The notes under the pieces were generated by a model. It did no database searches, was not told the DNA's origin, and saw only the letters and a program-made list of their open reading frames with translations. 64,000 nucleotides of DNA from Halolamina sediminis (GTDB lineage: Archaea > Halobacteriota > Halobacteria > Halobacteriales > Haloferacaceae): contig NZ_CVUA01000001.1 in assembly GCF_001282785.1 (NCBI RefSeq), positions 1,240,001 to 1,304,000 on the forward strand, in the 5' to 3' direction. Both the position numbers and the translations under genes were made by a program. Shown piece by piece: positions 35,202-45,048 of this stretch. How positions within the stretch are numbered: position 1 is the first letter of the stretch; the number at the start of each line of letters is the position of its first letter.

Positions 35202-35936
35202 ATGTACACAATCGCTGACCTGCCCATCGAGAACACCCTCCAGACTGTCAAATACGACCTCGGGCTCGAATCGGCTCTCCGTCAGATGTTCGAGAACAGC
35301 TACACCCAGATCGGTGTCGAACGTGACGGTGAGTTAGTCGGGATTGTCACCTACAGGTCCGTGGTCCGGACCCTCCTTGCATTCCAGCGGCTGGAGGTCG
35401 GGCACAAAACGCTCGATAAGATCTCGGTCGGAGCGGCCGTCGAAGATGCACACACCATCAGTGAAGACGAGAACCTTCTCGCCGTATTCAATGCACTCGC
35501 AGAATACACGTACATCGTGGTCGATCGAGACGACGAGTGGCGGATTCTAACCGACTACGACCTCCTGACACGACTGAAACAGATGCTTGAGCCGTTTCTG
35601 TTGATCGAGTCCATCGAGATGCAGTTGCGCGAGATTTTCACGCGAGTGTTCGGTGATGCGCTGTCGGAGCAGCTAGCCGAAACGTTCGACGAGGAACACC
35701 CACTACCAACGCCAGCGTCGATCGAGCATTGCAGTTACGCACACTATGCCCAATTCATCTCGATTCATTGGGGGGAATTTGAGTCGCTCTTTGATGATCA
35801 ACAGGACGTGATCCGCGAGTTAGTGCTTGAAATCGGGGATATGCGAAATCAGCTCTTCCACTTTCGAGTCGACGACCCGGACGAATTTGACCGAGATTTG
35901 CTTCGCTTCGGTCAGTCGTACTTTTCCTCCGTGTAA
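35202..35936 (+). CDS. CBS-domain protein fused to a HEPN-like domain
   Basis: The 244-residue protein has two CBS motifs at about residues 1-130 (YTQIGVERDGELVGIVTYRSVVRTLL and YTYIVVDRDDEWRILTDYDLLTRL), which usually bind adenine nucleotides. The C-terminal domain (about 150-244) ends in IGDMRNQLFHFR, an RNxxxH motif (R-x4-H) typical of HEPN ribonucleases and of Swt1-like domains. A nucleotide-gated RNase or toxin-like function is inferred. A TATA-like CATAGTTAGC lies about 30 nt upstream. It is not adjacent to an obvious antitoxin. Confidence 0.65.
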   Translation: MYTIADLPIENTLQTVKYDLGLESALRQMFENSYTQIGVERDGELVGIVTYRSVVRTLLAFQRLEVGHKTLDKISVGAAVEDAHTISEDENLLAVFNALAEYTYIVVDRDDEWRILTDYDLLTRLKQMLEPFLLIESIEMQLREIFTRVFGDALSEQLAETFDEEHPLPTPASIEHCSYAHYAQFISIHWGEFESLFDDQQDVIRELVLEIGDMRNQLFHFRVDDPDEFDRDLLRFGQSYFSSV

Positions 35937-36129
35937 CTTCTGAGTTCGTGCGCTGGGGGGTCATGAGTATCATACGGCTTGACGGCAAATCGAGCAACTG
36001 GCTTGGGCTCTATGCATTGAGAGAGCCAGTCTCAACTACTGTACCGCGTCGCGTGCCGATCCAGTACGTGCTCCGAAGGGAACGATTAGCCAACCGAGAC
36101 GCTACCCGCCCCAGGGAAGGGGAACCAGG

Positions 36130-38985
36130 TCACCAGAAGTTCTTGGTCCGTGCGTACTGCCGCTCCTGCTCCAGGATATCCCGGTAGAAGTCGGCCTCGT
36201 CCTCGCGGAACTTCGCGATGATCCGCGCCGCCGTCTGCGGGCCGACTCCGCGAGCGGCCAAGGCTCGAACCGCCTTCATCCCGTGCTCCTGCACGAGGTT
36301 GGCGGACTTGAACGCCTTCCGCGTCATGCGGTCCTGCTCGCCGTCTTTCTCCTCGGCTCGGGTCGCCTTCACGACCTCGTCGGCCCACGGATTGAGTGCC
36401 GCGATCCGGGTCGAACCACACTTCGGACACTCGATCGGCTCGCGAATCTTCCCCACCTCCTGCCGGCGGTTCCAGTCCTTGCAGTGGACGCAGAACAGCA
36501 GCACGCGGTCTCCCTCCAGCCGGTCGCGGACAGTCTGGATTACGCTGGCGTCGGCGTCGTCGGGGACGAGGAACTCCCCGCCGGTCGAGCGCCCGCCAGC
36601 GCCGATGGGCGTCCGCTCGCGGGCGGTCGTCAGGTCGACGTCGCCGTCGTCGGACTGAATCGCGTCCAGCAGGTCTTTCGTCTCTTCGAGGGACAGATCC
36701 TCGTGGAACACCTGTCGGAGCGCCTCCTCGTAGATGGGCGTGTCCTCCAGCGCGGCGAGCAGCCGGTCCGCACCGAAGCGACCCTGCCCCTGATAGCGCT
36801 TGAGCGCGCCGAACTTCGCGGCGACGTGGCTGAGCGTGAACTTCAGCGCGTCGGAGTTCTTGAGCGCGAGTTCGATGATCGCCTCGACGTGGCTCGGATC
36901 AGTCTCCCGTAGCACCTCGTCGAAGGCCGCGATGCCCACGCCGCTGGGAACCTCGAACTCGACACGGTATGGGTCGACCTCCATCCCGACCGAGGAGCCC
37001 GTCCGCTGTCCGACTAGCGCCGAACAGAGCTTCCCGAGCGTCTCGTTCACCTGGTGGCCGTACGGGCTGTTGAGCACGACCGTCCGACCCTGCGACTCGA
37101 GAACCAGTCGCTCCGCGGTGGGTACCGGCGCGCCGGCGTCGACCTGTCGTTCGACCGGTTCCAGCGCAGTCTCTGCCGTCCCGGCGTCGACCGGGTAGCG
37201 GTTAGTGAACTCCGACGCGACCGCCGAGAGCCTCCCGCCAGCCTCGAACTGCTGGGCCGCCACCTCGCGGTGCTCGCCGACCTCGTTCGCGACGGCCGCG
37301 GGCACGGGGATCTCCGAGCCGACCCACGTCGGGACTTCGCCGCCGGGGTCCTGCACGGGCGAGACTTCGACGCGCTCCTCCTCGTCGTCGACGCGGTCGA
37401 CGCGCCACATCTCGCCGCGCTGAACGAACACCGATCCTGGTTCGGCGAAGTTGACGACGAACCGCTCGTCCAAGCTCCCGATCCCGCGACGGGAGGAGAC
37501 GTCGTACACTTCGTACTTCTCCTCGTCGGGGATCATCGAGAGGTTCGCGTAGTAGTACTGCCACGTCCCGCCGGAGCTCTCGATGCGGTCGTGGTCCTCC
37601 TCCAGCCAGAGCAGCCGGTTCGAGGAGAGCTCCCGGACCACCTCGCGGAACGTCGATTCGGGGAGGTCGCGGAACGGGTAGGCGCGGGTGATCCGCTCGT
37701 ACGCCTCGCGGGCGTCGATCTCCCCCTCGTCCATCAACAGGCCGACGATCTGGTTCGCGAGCACGTCGAGGCTGCCTTCGTGGATGCCAGCCGGTTCGAC
37801 TTCGCCGGCGACGGCGCGGCGGGCGATCGCCATCGCCTCGCTGGCGTCGTCGGGGTCGGCGACCACGACCGTGCCGTTCGAAACCTGGTCCCGGCGGTGG
37901 CCCGCGCGACCCACGCGCTGGAGCAGCCGTGCGACCTCTCGCGGGGAGCCGTACTGCACGACGTGATCGACCCGCCCCACGTCGATCCCCAGTTCCATCG
38001 ACGACGTACAGACGAGCCCGTCGATCTCGCCGGCCTTGAACGCCTCCTCGACCTCGATCCGGGCGTCCTTCGAGAGCGAGCCGTGGTGGATACCGATCGG
38101 CGCGTCGAGGCTCTTGAACCGCGAGCCCAGCGCCTCGGCGGTCTGACGTGTGTTGACGAACACGAGCGTCGACTCGTTCTCGGCGACCACGTCCCGGACG
38201 AACCGGACGTGGCTGGCGATCTCGGGCTCGGTCGCGAGCTCGCCTGCCAGCTTCCGGTCGGACTCGGTGATCTCCGGCCGAACGACGTCGATGTCGATCT
38301 TCGACCCGGCGTCGACCTCGACGATCCGGTAGTCCCGTTGGGTGCGGTGTTCGCCCTGTACGGCACCGGTGAGGAACTTTGCGACCTCGTCGGGGTCGCC
38401 GACGGTCGCCGAGAGGCCGATCCGCTGGAACGGCCCGGAGAGCTCCCGCACGCGCTCCATCGCGATCGTCAACTGTGCACCGCGCTTCGAGGCCGCGAGT
38501 TCGTGGACCTCGTCGACGATCAGGTGTTCGACGTCCGACAACACCTTCCGGAGCTTCTCGCCGGTCAGCATCGCCTGCACCGTCTCGGGGGTGGTGATCA
38601 GCACGTCCGGCGGGTCGTCCGCCTGCTTGCTGCGCTGGTAGTCGGTCGTGTCACCGTGGCGGACGTCGACTTCCAGGCCGAGCGTCTCGCCCCACCACTC
38701 CAGCCGGTCGAGCATGTCGCGGTTCAGCGCCCGGAGCGGGGTGATGTACAGCGCCGAGATGCCGTGGCGCTCCTCGGCGGACGCGATCCGATCGAGCACC
38801 GGGAGCATCGCGGTCTCGGTCTTGCCAGTCCCGGTAGGCGCGATCACGAGCGCGTTCTCCCCCGCGGCGAGCGGGGGGATCGCCCGCCGCTGTGGCTCCG
38901 TCGGCGTCGAGAACCCCCGTTCGGAGAGGGCCTCCCGAACCGCCGGACCGAGGCGGGTGAACGCGTCGACGCCGGCGTTCTCCAT
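36130..38985 (-). CDS. lhr: Lhr-type ATP-dependent superfamily 2 helicase
   Basis: The 951-residue helicase has Walker A (APTGTGKTET), DEVH box, SAT motif (LSATVGDP), and motif VI (LLQRVGRAGHRR), then the large Lhr-specific C-terminal region. A zinc ribbon (FCVHCKDWN to PIECPKCGSTR) and a helix-hairpin-helix (RALAARGVGPQTAARIIAKF) follow near the C-terminus. Lhr proteins unwind RNA-DNA and branched DNA and act in repair. Length fits the archaeal Lhr2-like group. A TATA-like GCTTAACC is about 30 nt upstream of the ATG. Confidence 0.93.
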   Translation of the reverse strand: MENAGVDAFTRLGPAVREALSERGFSTPTEPQRRAIPPLAAGENALVIAPTGTGKTETAMLPVLDRIASAEERHGISALYITPLRALNRDMLDRLEWWGETLGLEVDVRHGDTTDYQRSKQADDPPDVLITTPETVQAMLTGEKLRKVLSDVEHLIVDEVHELAASKRGAQLTIAMERVRELSGPFQRIGLSATVGDPDEVAKFLTGAVQGEHRTQRDYRIVEVDAGSKIDIDVVRPEITESDRKLAGELATEPEIASHVRFVRDVVAENESTLVFVNTRQTAEALGSRFKSLDAPIGIHHGSLSKDARIEVEEAFKAGEIDGLVCTSSMELGIDVGRVDHVVQYGSPREVARLLQRVGRAGHRRDQVSNGTVVVADPDDASEAMAIARRAVAGEVEPAGIHEGSLDVLANQIVGLLMDEGEIDAREAYERITRAYPFRDLPESTFREVVRELSSNRLLWLEEDHDRIESSGGTWQYYYANLSMIPDEEKYEVYDVSSRRGIGSLDERFVVNFAEPGSVFVQRGEMWRVDRVDDEEERVEVSPVQDPGGEVPTWVGSEIPVPAAVANEVGEHREVAAQQFEAGGRLSAVASEFTNRYPVDAGTAETALEPVERQVDAGAPVPTAERLVLESQGRTVVLNSPYGHQVNETLGKLCSALVGQRTGSSVGMEVDPYRVEFEVPSGVGIAAFDEVLRETDPSHVEAIIELALKNSDALKFTLSHVAAKFGALKRYQGQGRFGADRLLAALEDTPIYEEALRQVFHEDLSLEETKDLLDAIQSDDGDVDLTTARERTPIGAGGRSTGGEFLVPDDADASVIQTVRDRLEGDRVLLFCVHCKDWNRRQEVGKIREPIECPKCGSTRIAALNPWADEVVKATRAEEKDGEQDRMTRKAFKSANLVQEHGMKAVRALAARGVGPQTAARIIAKFREDEADFYRDILEQERQYARTKNFW

Positions 38986-39087
38986 TCGTTTCGAGCCAGG
39001 CGGTCGGCGGGGTTAAGCACCACGCCTCCGGTGGGCTCGTCCGCCGCGAGAGGTACTGGTAAGGCGCCTGCCCCGCCACGGTCGGGC

Positions 39088-40353
39088 ATGGAGATCGACG
39101 CCGACCGCCTGCGGAGAGATATCGAACGTAACGCGGAGCACGGGGAGATCGAGGTCGACGAGGGGCGCGGCCGGACGGTCCTCACCGGAACCGACGCCAA
39201 CCGCGCCGCTCGTGAGATGTTGGTCGATCGGATGGAAGCAGTCGGACTGGACGTGACCGTCGACGCCGTCGGAAACATCGCGGGAACGTGGACGCCCGAA
39301 TCCGCCGACCCCGACGCCGCACCCGTCGCGGCGGGGAGCCACGTCGACTCCGTTCCGGAGGGCGGCATCTTCGACGGCCCGCTGGGAGTGTACGCGGCGC
39401 TGGAGGTAGTCCGGGCGATGCAGGACGCCGGCGTCGAGCCGTCGCGGCCGCTGGTCGTGGTCTCCTTCGCCGAGGAGGAGGGCCAGCGCTTCGCCGACGG
39501 CTTACTGGGTTCGTCGGTCGCCGTCGGCGAGCGAAGCGTCGAGGAAGCGCTCGCGATCGAGGACGGAGAGGGAATCAGCCTCGAGGAGTCCCTCGAACGG
39601 ATCGGCTTCCGCGGCGAGGGTCGGCTCGATGCCAGCGACTGGGCGCCGTGGTACGAGCTCCACGTCGAACAGGACACCCAACTGGAACGCGAGAACGTCT
39701 CGGTCGGCGTGGTGACCACGATAACCGGGATCACCCACTGCGAGGCCGAGATCGTCGGGGAAGCGAACCACGCCGGCGCGACGGCCATGGACGACCGGAC
39801 CGATGCGCTCGCCGCCGCGTCGGAGGTGGTGCTGGACGTGGAAGCTGCCGCCAACGACGTGGTTGAGTCCGAAAGCGAGTCCGCGGTCGGCACCGTGGGC
39901 TCGCTCTCCGTGTCGCCGAACGCGACCAACGTCGTCCCCGGGAGCGTCGAACTCGGGATCGACGTTCGGGACGTGGAGTACCAGTCGATGCAGACGATCG
40001 TCGAGGCCACGCGATCCAGCCTCGCGATCGTCGAAGCCGACCGCGGCGTCGAGACCTCGTTCTCGCGACCGTTCGACCTCGAACCGACCCCGATGAGCGA
40101 GTCGCTCCGCGCGGCGGCTCACCGCGCGGGCGAGGCGGCCGGGATCCGGACGATGGACCTCCACTCCGGCGCCGCACACGACACGATGCACGTCGCCGAC
40201 GTGACCGACGCCGCGCTGCTGTTCGCCCCATCGCGGGGCGGCATCAGTCACAACCCGCGGGAGTGGACGGACTGGGACGACTGTGCCAGCGCAGCGCAGG
40301 TGCTGGCCGGGGCGATGGCGGAGTCGGCCGGCGCCGACGCCGCCAGGGAGTAG
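39088..40353 (+). CDS. M20-family Zn-dependent amidohydrolase (N-carbamoyl-amino-acid hydrolase / allantoate amidohydrolase type)
   Basis: The 421-residue protein has the family metal-binding stretches: [45 protein letters not shown] and [11 protein letters not shown]. It would hydrolyse a ureido or carbamoyl group from an amino acid or allantoate. I chose the ATG at 39088; a longer open frame upstream is antisense to the helicase gene. Functionally it fits the hydantoin/amide cluster at 1-13.8 kb, but is 25 kb from it. Confidence 0.88.
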   Translation: MEIDADRLRRDIERNAEHGEIEVDEGRGRTVLTGTDANRAAREMLVDRMEAVGLDVTVDAVGNIAGTWTPESADPDAAPVAAGSHVDSVPEGGIFDGPLGVYAALEVVRAMQDAGVEPSRPLVVVSFAEEEGQRFADGLLGSSVAVGERSVEEALAIEDGEGISLEESLERIGFRGEGRLDASDWAPWYELHVEQDTQLERENVSVGVVTTITGITHCEAEIVGEANHAGATAMDDRTDALAAASEVVLDVEAAANDVVESESESAVGTVGSLSVSPNATNVVPGSVELGIDVRDVEYQSMQTIVEATRSSLAIVEADRGVETSFSRPFDLEPTPMSESLRAAAHRAGEAAGIRTMDLHSGAAHDTMHVADVTDAALLFAPSRGGISHNPREWTDWDDCASAAQVLAGAMAESAGADAARE

Positions 40354-40546
40354 GCGCCGTCGACGCCCAGCGCAGTCGCTGGCGGCCCGACGCGAACAGG
40401 CGGCCGAATTTCGACGCGGGACGGCTGGCCGCACAACCGCAAACCGTCCCGCGGTGAGTCTCAGATCACGCTGGGAGTGGTCCCGTCATCCTACTTCAAA
40501 AGCTGGCTCCGGTGGACTCATCCCCCCGGCAGCCACAGGGGCGGGC

Positions 40547-41866
40547 ATGAAGAAACACGTCTCACGATCCCGAGTCGCCGGCCGCTGTCGCGCGCCGCCG
40601 TCGAAAAGCTACACCCACCGTGCGATCCTCGCCGCAGGCTACGCCGACGAGGCGACCGTCGAGAACCCGCTCGTCAGCGCCGATACCCGGGCGACGATGC
40701 GCGCCGTCTCGGCGTTCGGCGGCACGGTCGACCGCTCGCGACTCGACGCCGGCACGCTCACGGTCGAGGGATTCGACGGCCGTCCCGCCGTCCCCAACGA
40801 CGTAATAAACTGCGAGAACTCCGGGACCACGACCCGATTGGTCACGGCGGCGGCTGCCCTCGCCGACGGACTGACGGTACTCACGGGCGACGACTCGCTT
40901 CGCTCCCGCCCCCACGGCCCGCTGCTCGACGCGATCGGGGACCTCGGCGCACGCGCCGAGAGCACCCGACGGAACGGGCAGGCACCGCTCGTCGTCGGTG
41001 ACTCACTCTCGGGCGGGACCGTCTCGATGCCCGGCGACGTCTCCTCACAGTTCATCACCGCGCTGCTGATGGCCGGCGCCGTCACCGACGGAGGGATCGA
41101 GATCGACCTCGAGACCGAGCTCAAGTCGGCGCCGTACGTCGAGATCACGCTCGAGGTGCTCGACGCGTTCGGGGTCGACGCCGAGCACACCGACTCAGGG
41201 TTCCACGTCCCCGGCGGACAACAGTACGCCCCTTCGGGGGGGAGCTACGCGGTGCCGGGGGACTTCTCCTCGATCTCCTACCTCGCCGCCGCGGGCGCGG
41301 TCGCCGCAGACGGGGGTGAAAGCCCGGATGGGGACGAGGGTGTCGTCGTCGATGGGGCCCAGCCGAGCGCGCAGGGCGACACCGCGATCGTCGAAATCCT
41401 CGACCGGATGGGCGCCGCGATCGACTGGGACCGCGATGCCGGCGAACTCCACGCCGCGGGCGGCGACCTCTCCGGGATCGAGGTCGACGTGGGCTACACG
41501 CCGGACCTGCTCCCCACGATCGCCGCGGTCGGCGCCGTCGCCGACGGCGAGACGCGGATCGTGAACTGCGAGCACGTCCGGCTGAAGGAGACCGACCGCG
41601 TGAGTGCGATGGCCGAGGAGCTCAGAAAACTCGGCGCCGAAGTGACCGAGGAGCAGGACACGCTCACGGTCCACGGCGGCCAGTCGGAGCTCGTCGGCAC
41701 GGAAGTCGACGGCCGCGGCGACCACCGGATCGCGATGGCGCTGGCGGTCGCCGGCCTCGTTGCCGAGGGGACAACCACGATCGCGGGCGCCGAACACGTC
41801 GACGTGTCGTTCCCCGACTTCTGGCTCGTACTCGACGAGCTCGGCGGGAACGTTACTGACGCCTGA
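40547..41866 (+). CDS. aroA: 3-phosphoshikimate 1-carboxyvinyltransferase (EPSP synthase)
   Basis: The 439-residue protein has [11 protein letters not shown] (shikimate-3-phosphate site), NSGTTTRL (PEP site), KETDR and [13 protein letters not shown] motifs of EPSP synthase. It catalyses the sixth step of the shikimate pathway. aroC follows one gene later. The ATG at 40547 begins the KSYTHRA-containing N-terminus; upstream in-frame codons are not conserved. Confidence 0.95.
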   Translation: MKKHVSRSRVAGRCRAPPSKSYTHRAILAAGYADEATVENPLVSADTRATMRAVSAFGGTVDRSRLDAGTLTVEGFDGRPAVPNDVINCENSGTTTRLVTAAAALADGLTVLTGDDSLRSRPHGPLLDAIGDLGARAESTRRNGQAPLVVGDSLSGGTVSMPGDVSSQFITALLMAGAVTDGGIEIDLETELKSAPYVEITLEVLDAFGVDAEHTDSGFHVPGGQQYAPSGGSYAVPGDFSSISYLAAAGAVAADGGESPDGDEGVVVDGAQPSAQGDTAIVEILDRMGAAIDWDRDAGELHAAGGDLSGIEVDVGYTPDLLPTIAAVGAVADGETRIVNCEHVRLKETDRVSAMAEELRKLGAEVTEEQDTLTVHGGQSELVGTEVDGRGDHRIAMALAVAGLVAEGTTTIAGAEHVDVSFPDFWLVLDELGGNVTDA

Positions 41867-41913
41867 AGCGCCGGTATCCTCTTCGACGGCACCACTCGAT
41901 CGGTGTCGGTACC

Positions 41914-41921
41914 GATTTATC
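41914..41921 (+). promoter_or_regulatory. TATA-like element deciding a GTG start
   Basis: GATTTATC is centred 26 nt upstream of the GTG at 41943, supporting a leaderless transcript that begins at that codon. Confidence 0.6.
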
Positions 41922-41942
41922 GGTCGCTGTGGGACTCCCTCT

Positions 41943-43205
41943 GTGACAGATTTCGCACCCGACCTCCGCGGGGAGTGCGAGGAGAACGGGTACGTCTTCC
42001 CCGCGTACCGTGACCGCTGTTTCGCCGATGCTACCGAGAGCGCCCTCTCGCTGCTGTCGTCGGAGTTCGACCGGAACCTCCCCGACGACACGTTCGGTGA
42101 TTTTTCTGACGATGTCGAGAACGTCGTCCTGCTCGTCGTCGACGGGTTCGGGCTGGACCAGTGGACCCGGCTCTCGGACGATCTCCCACTCCTCGACGCC
42201 TTCGAGACGGCCGGAACCGTAACGCCGTTGACCTCCACCTACCCCTCCGAGACGGCCGCGGCGATCACGACGCTCCACACGGGACTGCTCCCGGCCGAAC
42301 ACGGCCTGCTCGGCTGGCACCAGTACCTCGACTCCGTCGGCGAGTCGGTCCAGACCCTCCCGTTCCTCCTAGAGGACGGCACCCCGGTTCGTGAGGAGTA
42401 CCCGCTCGCGGACCCGCGTGAACTGTTCGAGGGCGAGGCCATCTACGGCGACGCCGAGACGGCAGGCATCGATACCCACGTCACCCAGCCGGAGCACATC
42501 GCCGGCTCAGTCTCCTCCGAGCTCACGACCGCCGGCGCGGAGACGCACGGCTACTGGAACGTCGCCGACATGGCCGTCACGGTACGCGACGCCGTCGTCG
42601 AGGGGGGACCGACCCACGTCACGGCGTACGTCCCGAACGTCGACAGCATCTCCCACGTGACTGGGACCGAGGCCGACCGGTACGACGCCCAGGTGCGGAT
42701 GGTGACTGAGGCGTTCCGTACGGGCTTCCTCGACAAGCTGGACTCCGAAACCGCCGGGGAGACGGCCGTCCTGCTCACCGCCGACCACGGCCACACCAAC
42801 GTCGACGAAGGTCTCGCGGTCGATCTCTCCGTGTCAGAGGTGCAGGACTATTTCGTCCGAAACGACGATGGCGAGCCGATTCAACCGACGGGGGGCCCGC
42901 GAAACGTGCAGTTCCACGTCCGCGACGGGCGGGTCGAGGAGCTCCGGAGCCACGTCGAAACCGAAGCCGGCGGGGACGTGCTGACCTTGACGGAGGCCGA
43001 GTACCGCGATCGTGGCCTGTTCGGCAGCAACCACGCCGAGGCTAGCGCGACCTTCGACCGCCGCGCTCCGGATCTGCTGGCAGTCCATCGCGATCACGTG
43101 ATGTGGTACGAACCGGACGACAAGATCGGCGTTCACGGCGGGATGGCCCCCGAGGAGATGCTGGTCCCCTTCGCCGCGGCACGAGCGAGCGACCTGCAGA
43201 ACTGA
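41943..43205 (+). CDS. Alkaline phosphatase-superfamily phosphodiesterase/nucleotide pyrophosphatase
   Basis: The 420-residue protein has VLLVVDGFGLD (metal Asp), STYPSETAAAITTLHTG (nucleophile Thr/Ser region), VDSISHVTG, and LTADHGHTNV (metal His), followed by GVHGGMAPEEMLVP. The pattern is that of type I phosphodiesterases and related enzymes. No signal peptide is seen. It lies between aroA and aroC but has its own promoter. Start GTG at 41943. The substrate is unknown. Confidence 0.85.
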   Translation: MTDFAPDLRGECEENGYVFPAYRDRCFADATESALSLLSSEFDRNLPDDTFGDFSDDVENVVLLVVDGFGLDQWTRLSDDLPLLDAFETAGTVTPLTSTYPSETAAAITTLHTGLLPAEHGLLGWHQYLDSVGESVQTLPFLLEDGTPVREEYPLADPRELFEGEAIYGDAETAGIDTHVTQPEHIAGSVSSELTTAGAETHGYWNVADMAVTVRDAVVEGGPTHVTAYVPNVDSISHVTGTEADRYDAQVRMVTEAFRTGFLDKLDSETAGETAVLLTADHGHTNVDEGLAVDLSVSEVQDYFVRNDDGEPIQPTGGPRNVQFHVRDGRVEELRSHVETEAGGDVLTLTEAEYRDRGLFGSNHAEASATFDRRAPDLLAVHRDHVMWYEPDDKIGVHGGMAPEEMLVPFAAARASDLQN

Positions 43206-43262
43206 CCTCGTCGCTCGACCGACTTCGACGGCGTCGACGCCCGGGCGGCCGCTTCTGCAACG

Positions 43263-43270
43263 ACTAAATG
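43263..43270 (+). promoter_or_regulatory. TATA-like element of aroC
   Basis: ACTAAATG is centred about 26 nt upstream of the ATG at 43292. It contains the earlier in-frame ATG, so that codon is unlikely to be the start. Confidence 0.55.
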
Positions 43271-43291
43271 CACGGCTCACTACCACCACCC

Positions 43292-44455
43292 ATGAACGGC
43301 AATCGCTTCGGGCGCCTGTTCCAGGTGACCACCTACGGCGAGAGTCACGGCCCGGGGATGGGGTGTACGGTGAGTGGCGTCCCCGCCGGCGTCGAACTCG
43401 ACGAGGACGACATCCAGCGCGACCTCGACCGGCGCAAGCCCGGGCAGTCGATGATCACGACCAGTCGCGGCGAGCCCGACGAAGTGTCGATCCAGTCGGG
43501 GCTGCAGGACGGCTACACTACGGGCACCCCGATCGGGATGACGATCCAGAACAAGGACGCCCGTTCGGGCAAGTACGAGCCGTTCGTCACTGCGCCCCGG
43601 CCGAGCCACGGGGACTTCACCTACTCTGCGAAGTTCGGTACGCGGAACTGGGGCGGTGGCGGCCGCTCTAGCGCGCGCGAGACGGTGAACTGGGTCGCCG
43701 CGGGCGCGATCGCCAAACAGGTGCTCGAACAGAGCGATTACGACGTACAGATCAAGGCGCACGTCAACCAGATCGGTGACATCGAGGCGCCGGACGTGAG
43801 CTTCGAGCAGCTGCTCGAACACAGCGAAGAGAACGAGGTCCGCTGTGCGGACCCCGAGACCGCCGAGGAGATGCGGGAACTGATCGACGAGTACCAGGAA
43901 GCCGGTGACTCCATCGGCGGCAGCGTCGCGTTCGAGGCCCGCGGCGTCCCCCGAGGCCTCGGTGCGCCGCGGTTCGATAGCTTCCCGGCCCGGCTCGGGC
44001 AGGCACTACTCGCTGTCCCGGCGTCGACGGGCTTCGAGTACGGACTTGGCCGCGACGCGCGTGAAGTCACCGGCAAGGAGCGAAACGAGGACTGGGAGTT
44101 CCCCGACGAGGCGGATCCGGACCCGACGCCGGTCGGCAACGACCACGGCGGGCTTCAAGGCGGGATCACGACGGGACAGCCGATCTACGGCGAACTCACG
44201 CTTCACGCCCCGACCTCGATCCCGAAGACCCAGCGAACCGCGGACTGGGAGACCGGCGAGGAGAAGGAGATTCAGGTCGTCGGCCGACACGATCCGGTAC
44301 TTCCGCCGCGAGCGGTCCCGGTGGTGGAGTCGATGCTCTACCTGACGGTGCTCGACTTCATGCTCCTCGGCGGCCGGATCAATCCGGACCGACTGGACGA
44401 TAACCCGGGCGAGTACGACACGCCGTACCACCCGAGTAGCCCGCGGAACGACTAA
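43292..44455 (+). CDS. aroC: Chorismate synthase
   Basis: The 387-residue enzyme shows the signatures GESHGPGMGCTVSGVPAG, RRKPGQSMITT, WGGGGRSSARETVNWVAAGAIAKQ and GNDHGGLQGGITTGQPI. It converts EPSP to chorismate using reduced FMN. Its end overlaps the convergent CAP-domain gene by 4 bp. With aroA nearby this forms a partial shikimate cluster. Confidence 0.96.
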   Translation: MNGNRFGRLFQVTTYGESHGPGMGCTVSGVPAGVELDEDDIQRDLDRRKPGQSMITTSRGEPDEVSIQSGLQDGYTTGTPIGMTIQNKDARSGKYEPFVTAPRPSHGDFTYSAKFGTRNWGGGGRSSARETVNWVAAGAIAKQVLEQSDYDVQIKAHVNQIGDIEAPDVSFEQLLEHSEENEVRCADPETAEEMRELIDEYQEAGDSIGGSVAFEARGVPRGLGAPRFDSFPARLGQALLAVPASTGFEYGLGRDAREVTGKERNEDWEFPDEADPDPTPVGNDHGGLQGGITTGQPIYGELTLHAPTSIPKTQRTADWETGEEKEIQVVGRHDPVLPPRAVPVVESMLYLTVLDFMLLGGRINPDRLDDNPGEYDTPYHPSSPRND

Positions 44456-45048
44456 CCGCAGAGCTCCTGCGTTACGAAGACGGTCCCGTTCTCGTCGACG
44501 AAGACGCCGATCCCCTGGCTGTCGTAGTTCGAAGAGAGGGCGTTTTGGCGGTGAGAGGGGGAATTAAGTAGGAAATCGACAGCCGATTTAGAGGCTTTTT
44601 CGCTATTAGTTAGGAATTTATGAGTGTTCTCGACTATCTGTTGAGTCTTATGCTTGTAGATGTTCTGTCCTGAACGACCGCACTCCAACTCGTACTGTGC
44701 ACGAAGTTCGGGATGCGTAGTCCCGTTAGGCCCGGTATGCGCAAAGTAGTCCCGCTTTGCCATGTCCCACGACTTGTACCGAGCAACGGCGTCCAGCGTT
44801 TCGTTCCGTTCGAGTGGCTCGACCCCGTTTTGGACCCGCCGTTCGTTCATCTTCTCGTGGATGAGGTCCTCTATCTGTTTCACGTCGACGTCGTACCGTG
44901 CCGACGATGGTGTCGTCGGCTGTCGCGGTGTCGGCTCCGTATCGGCCGTCGTATGTTCGGCCCCGTCGATAGCGTCAGGGACAGTTCCAACCCCTACGCA
45001 ACCGCCGAGAACTACTAACACGCAAACCGTGATAATCCGAACCTTCAT
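44452..45048 (-). CDS. CAP/SCP-domain secreted lipoprotein
   Basis: The 198-residue protein has a lipoprotein signal (VCVLVVLGGC), a Thr/Pro-rich linker and a CAP domain (residues 60-198) with SWDMAKRDYFAHTGPNGTTHP, GRSGQNIYK, and SPSHRQNALSSNYDSQGIGV, the four typical CAP motifs including the His and Glu positions. It follows the PKD protein with no gap and is presumably cell-surface anchored with it. CAP proteins bind lipids or process substrates; here the role is open. Confidence 0.85.
   Translation of the reverse strand: MKVRIITVCVLVVLGGCVGVGTVPDAIDGAEHTTADTEPTPRQPTTPSSARYDVDVKQIEDLIHEKMNERRVQNGVEPLERNETLDAVARYKSWDMAKRDYFAHTGPNGTTHPELRAQYELECGRSGQNIYKHKTQQIVENTHKFLTNSEKASKSAVDFLLNSPSHRQNALSSNYDSQGIGVFVDENGTVFVTQELCG

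Noticed and set aside
37054-39087. Very long rightward open frame preceding the M20 hydrolase
   Set aside because: It is antisense to the Lhr helicase, and the M20 family N-terminus begins at 39088. GC-rich haloarchaeal DNA keeps such antisense frames open by chance.
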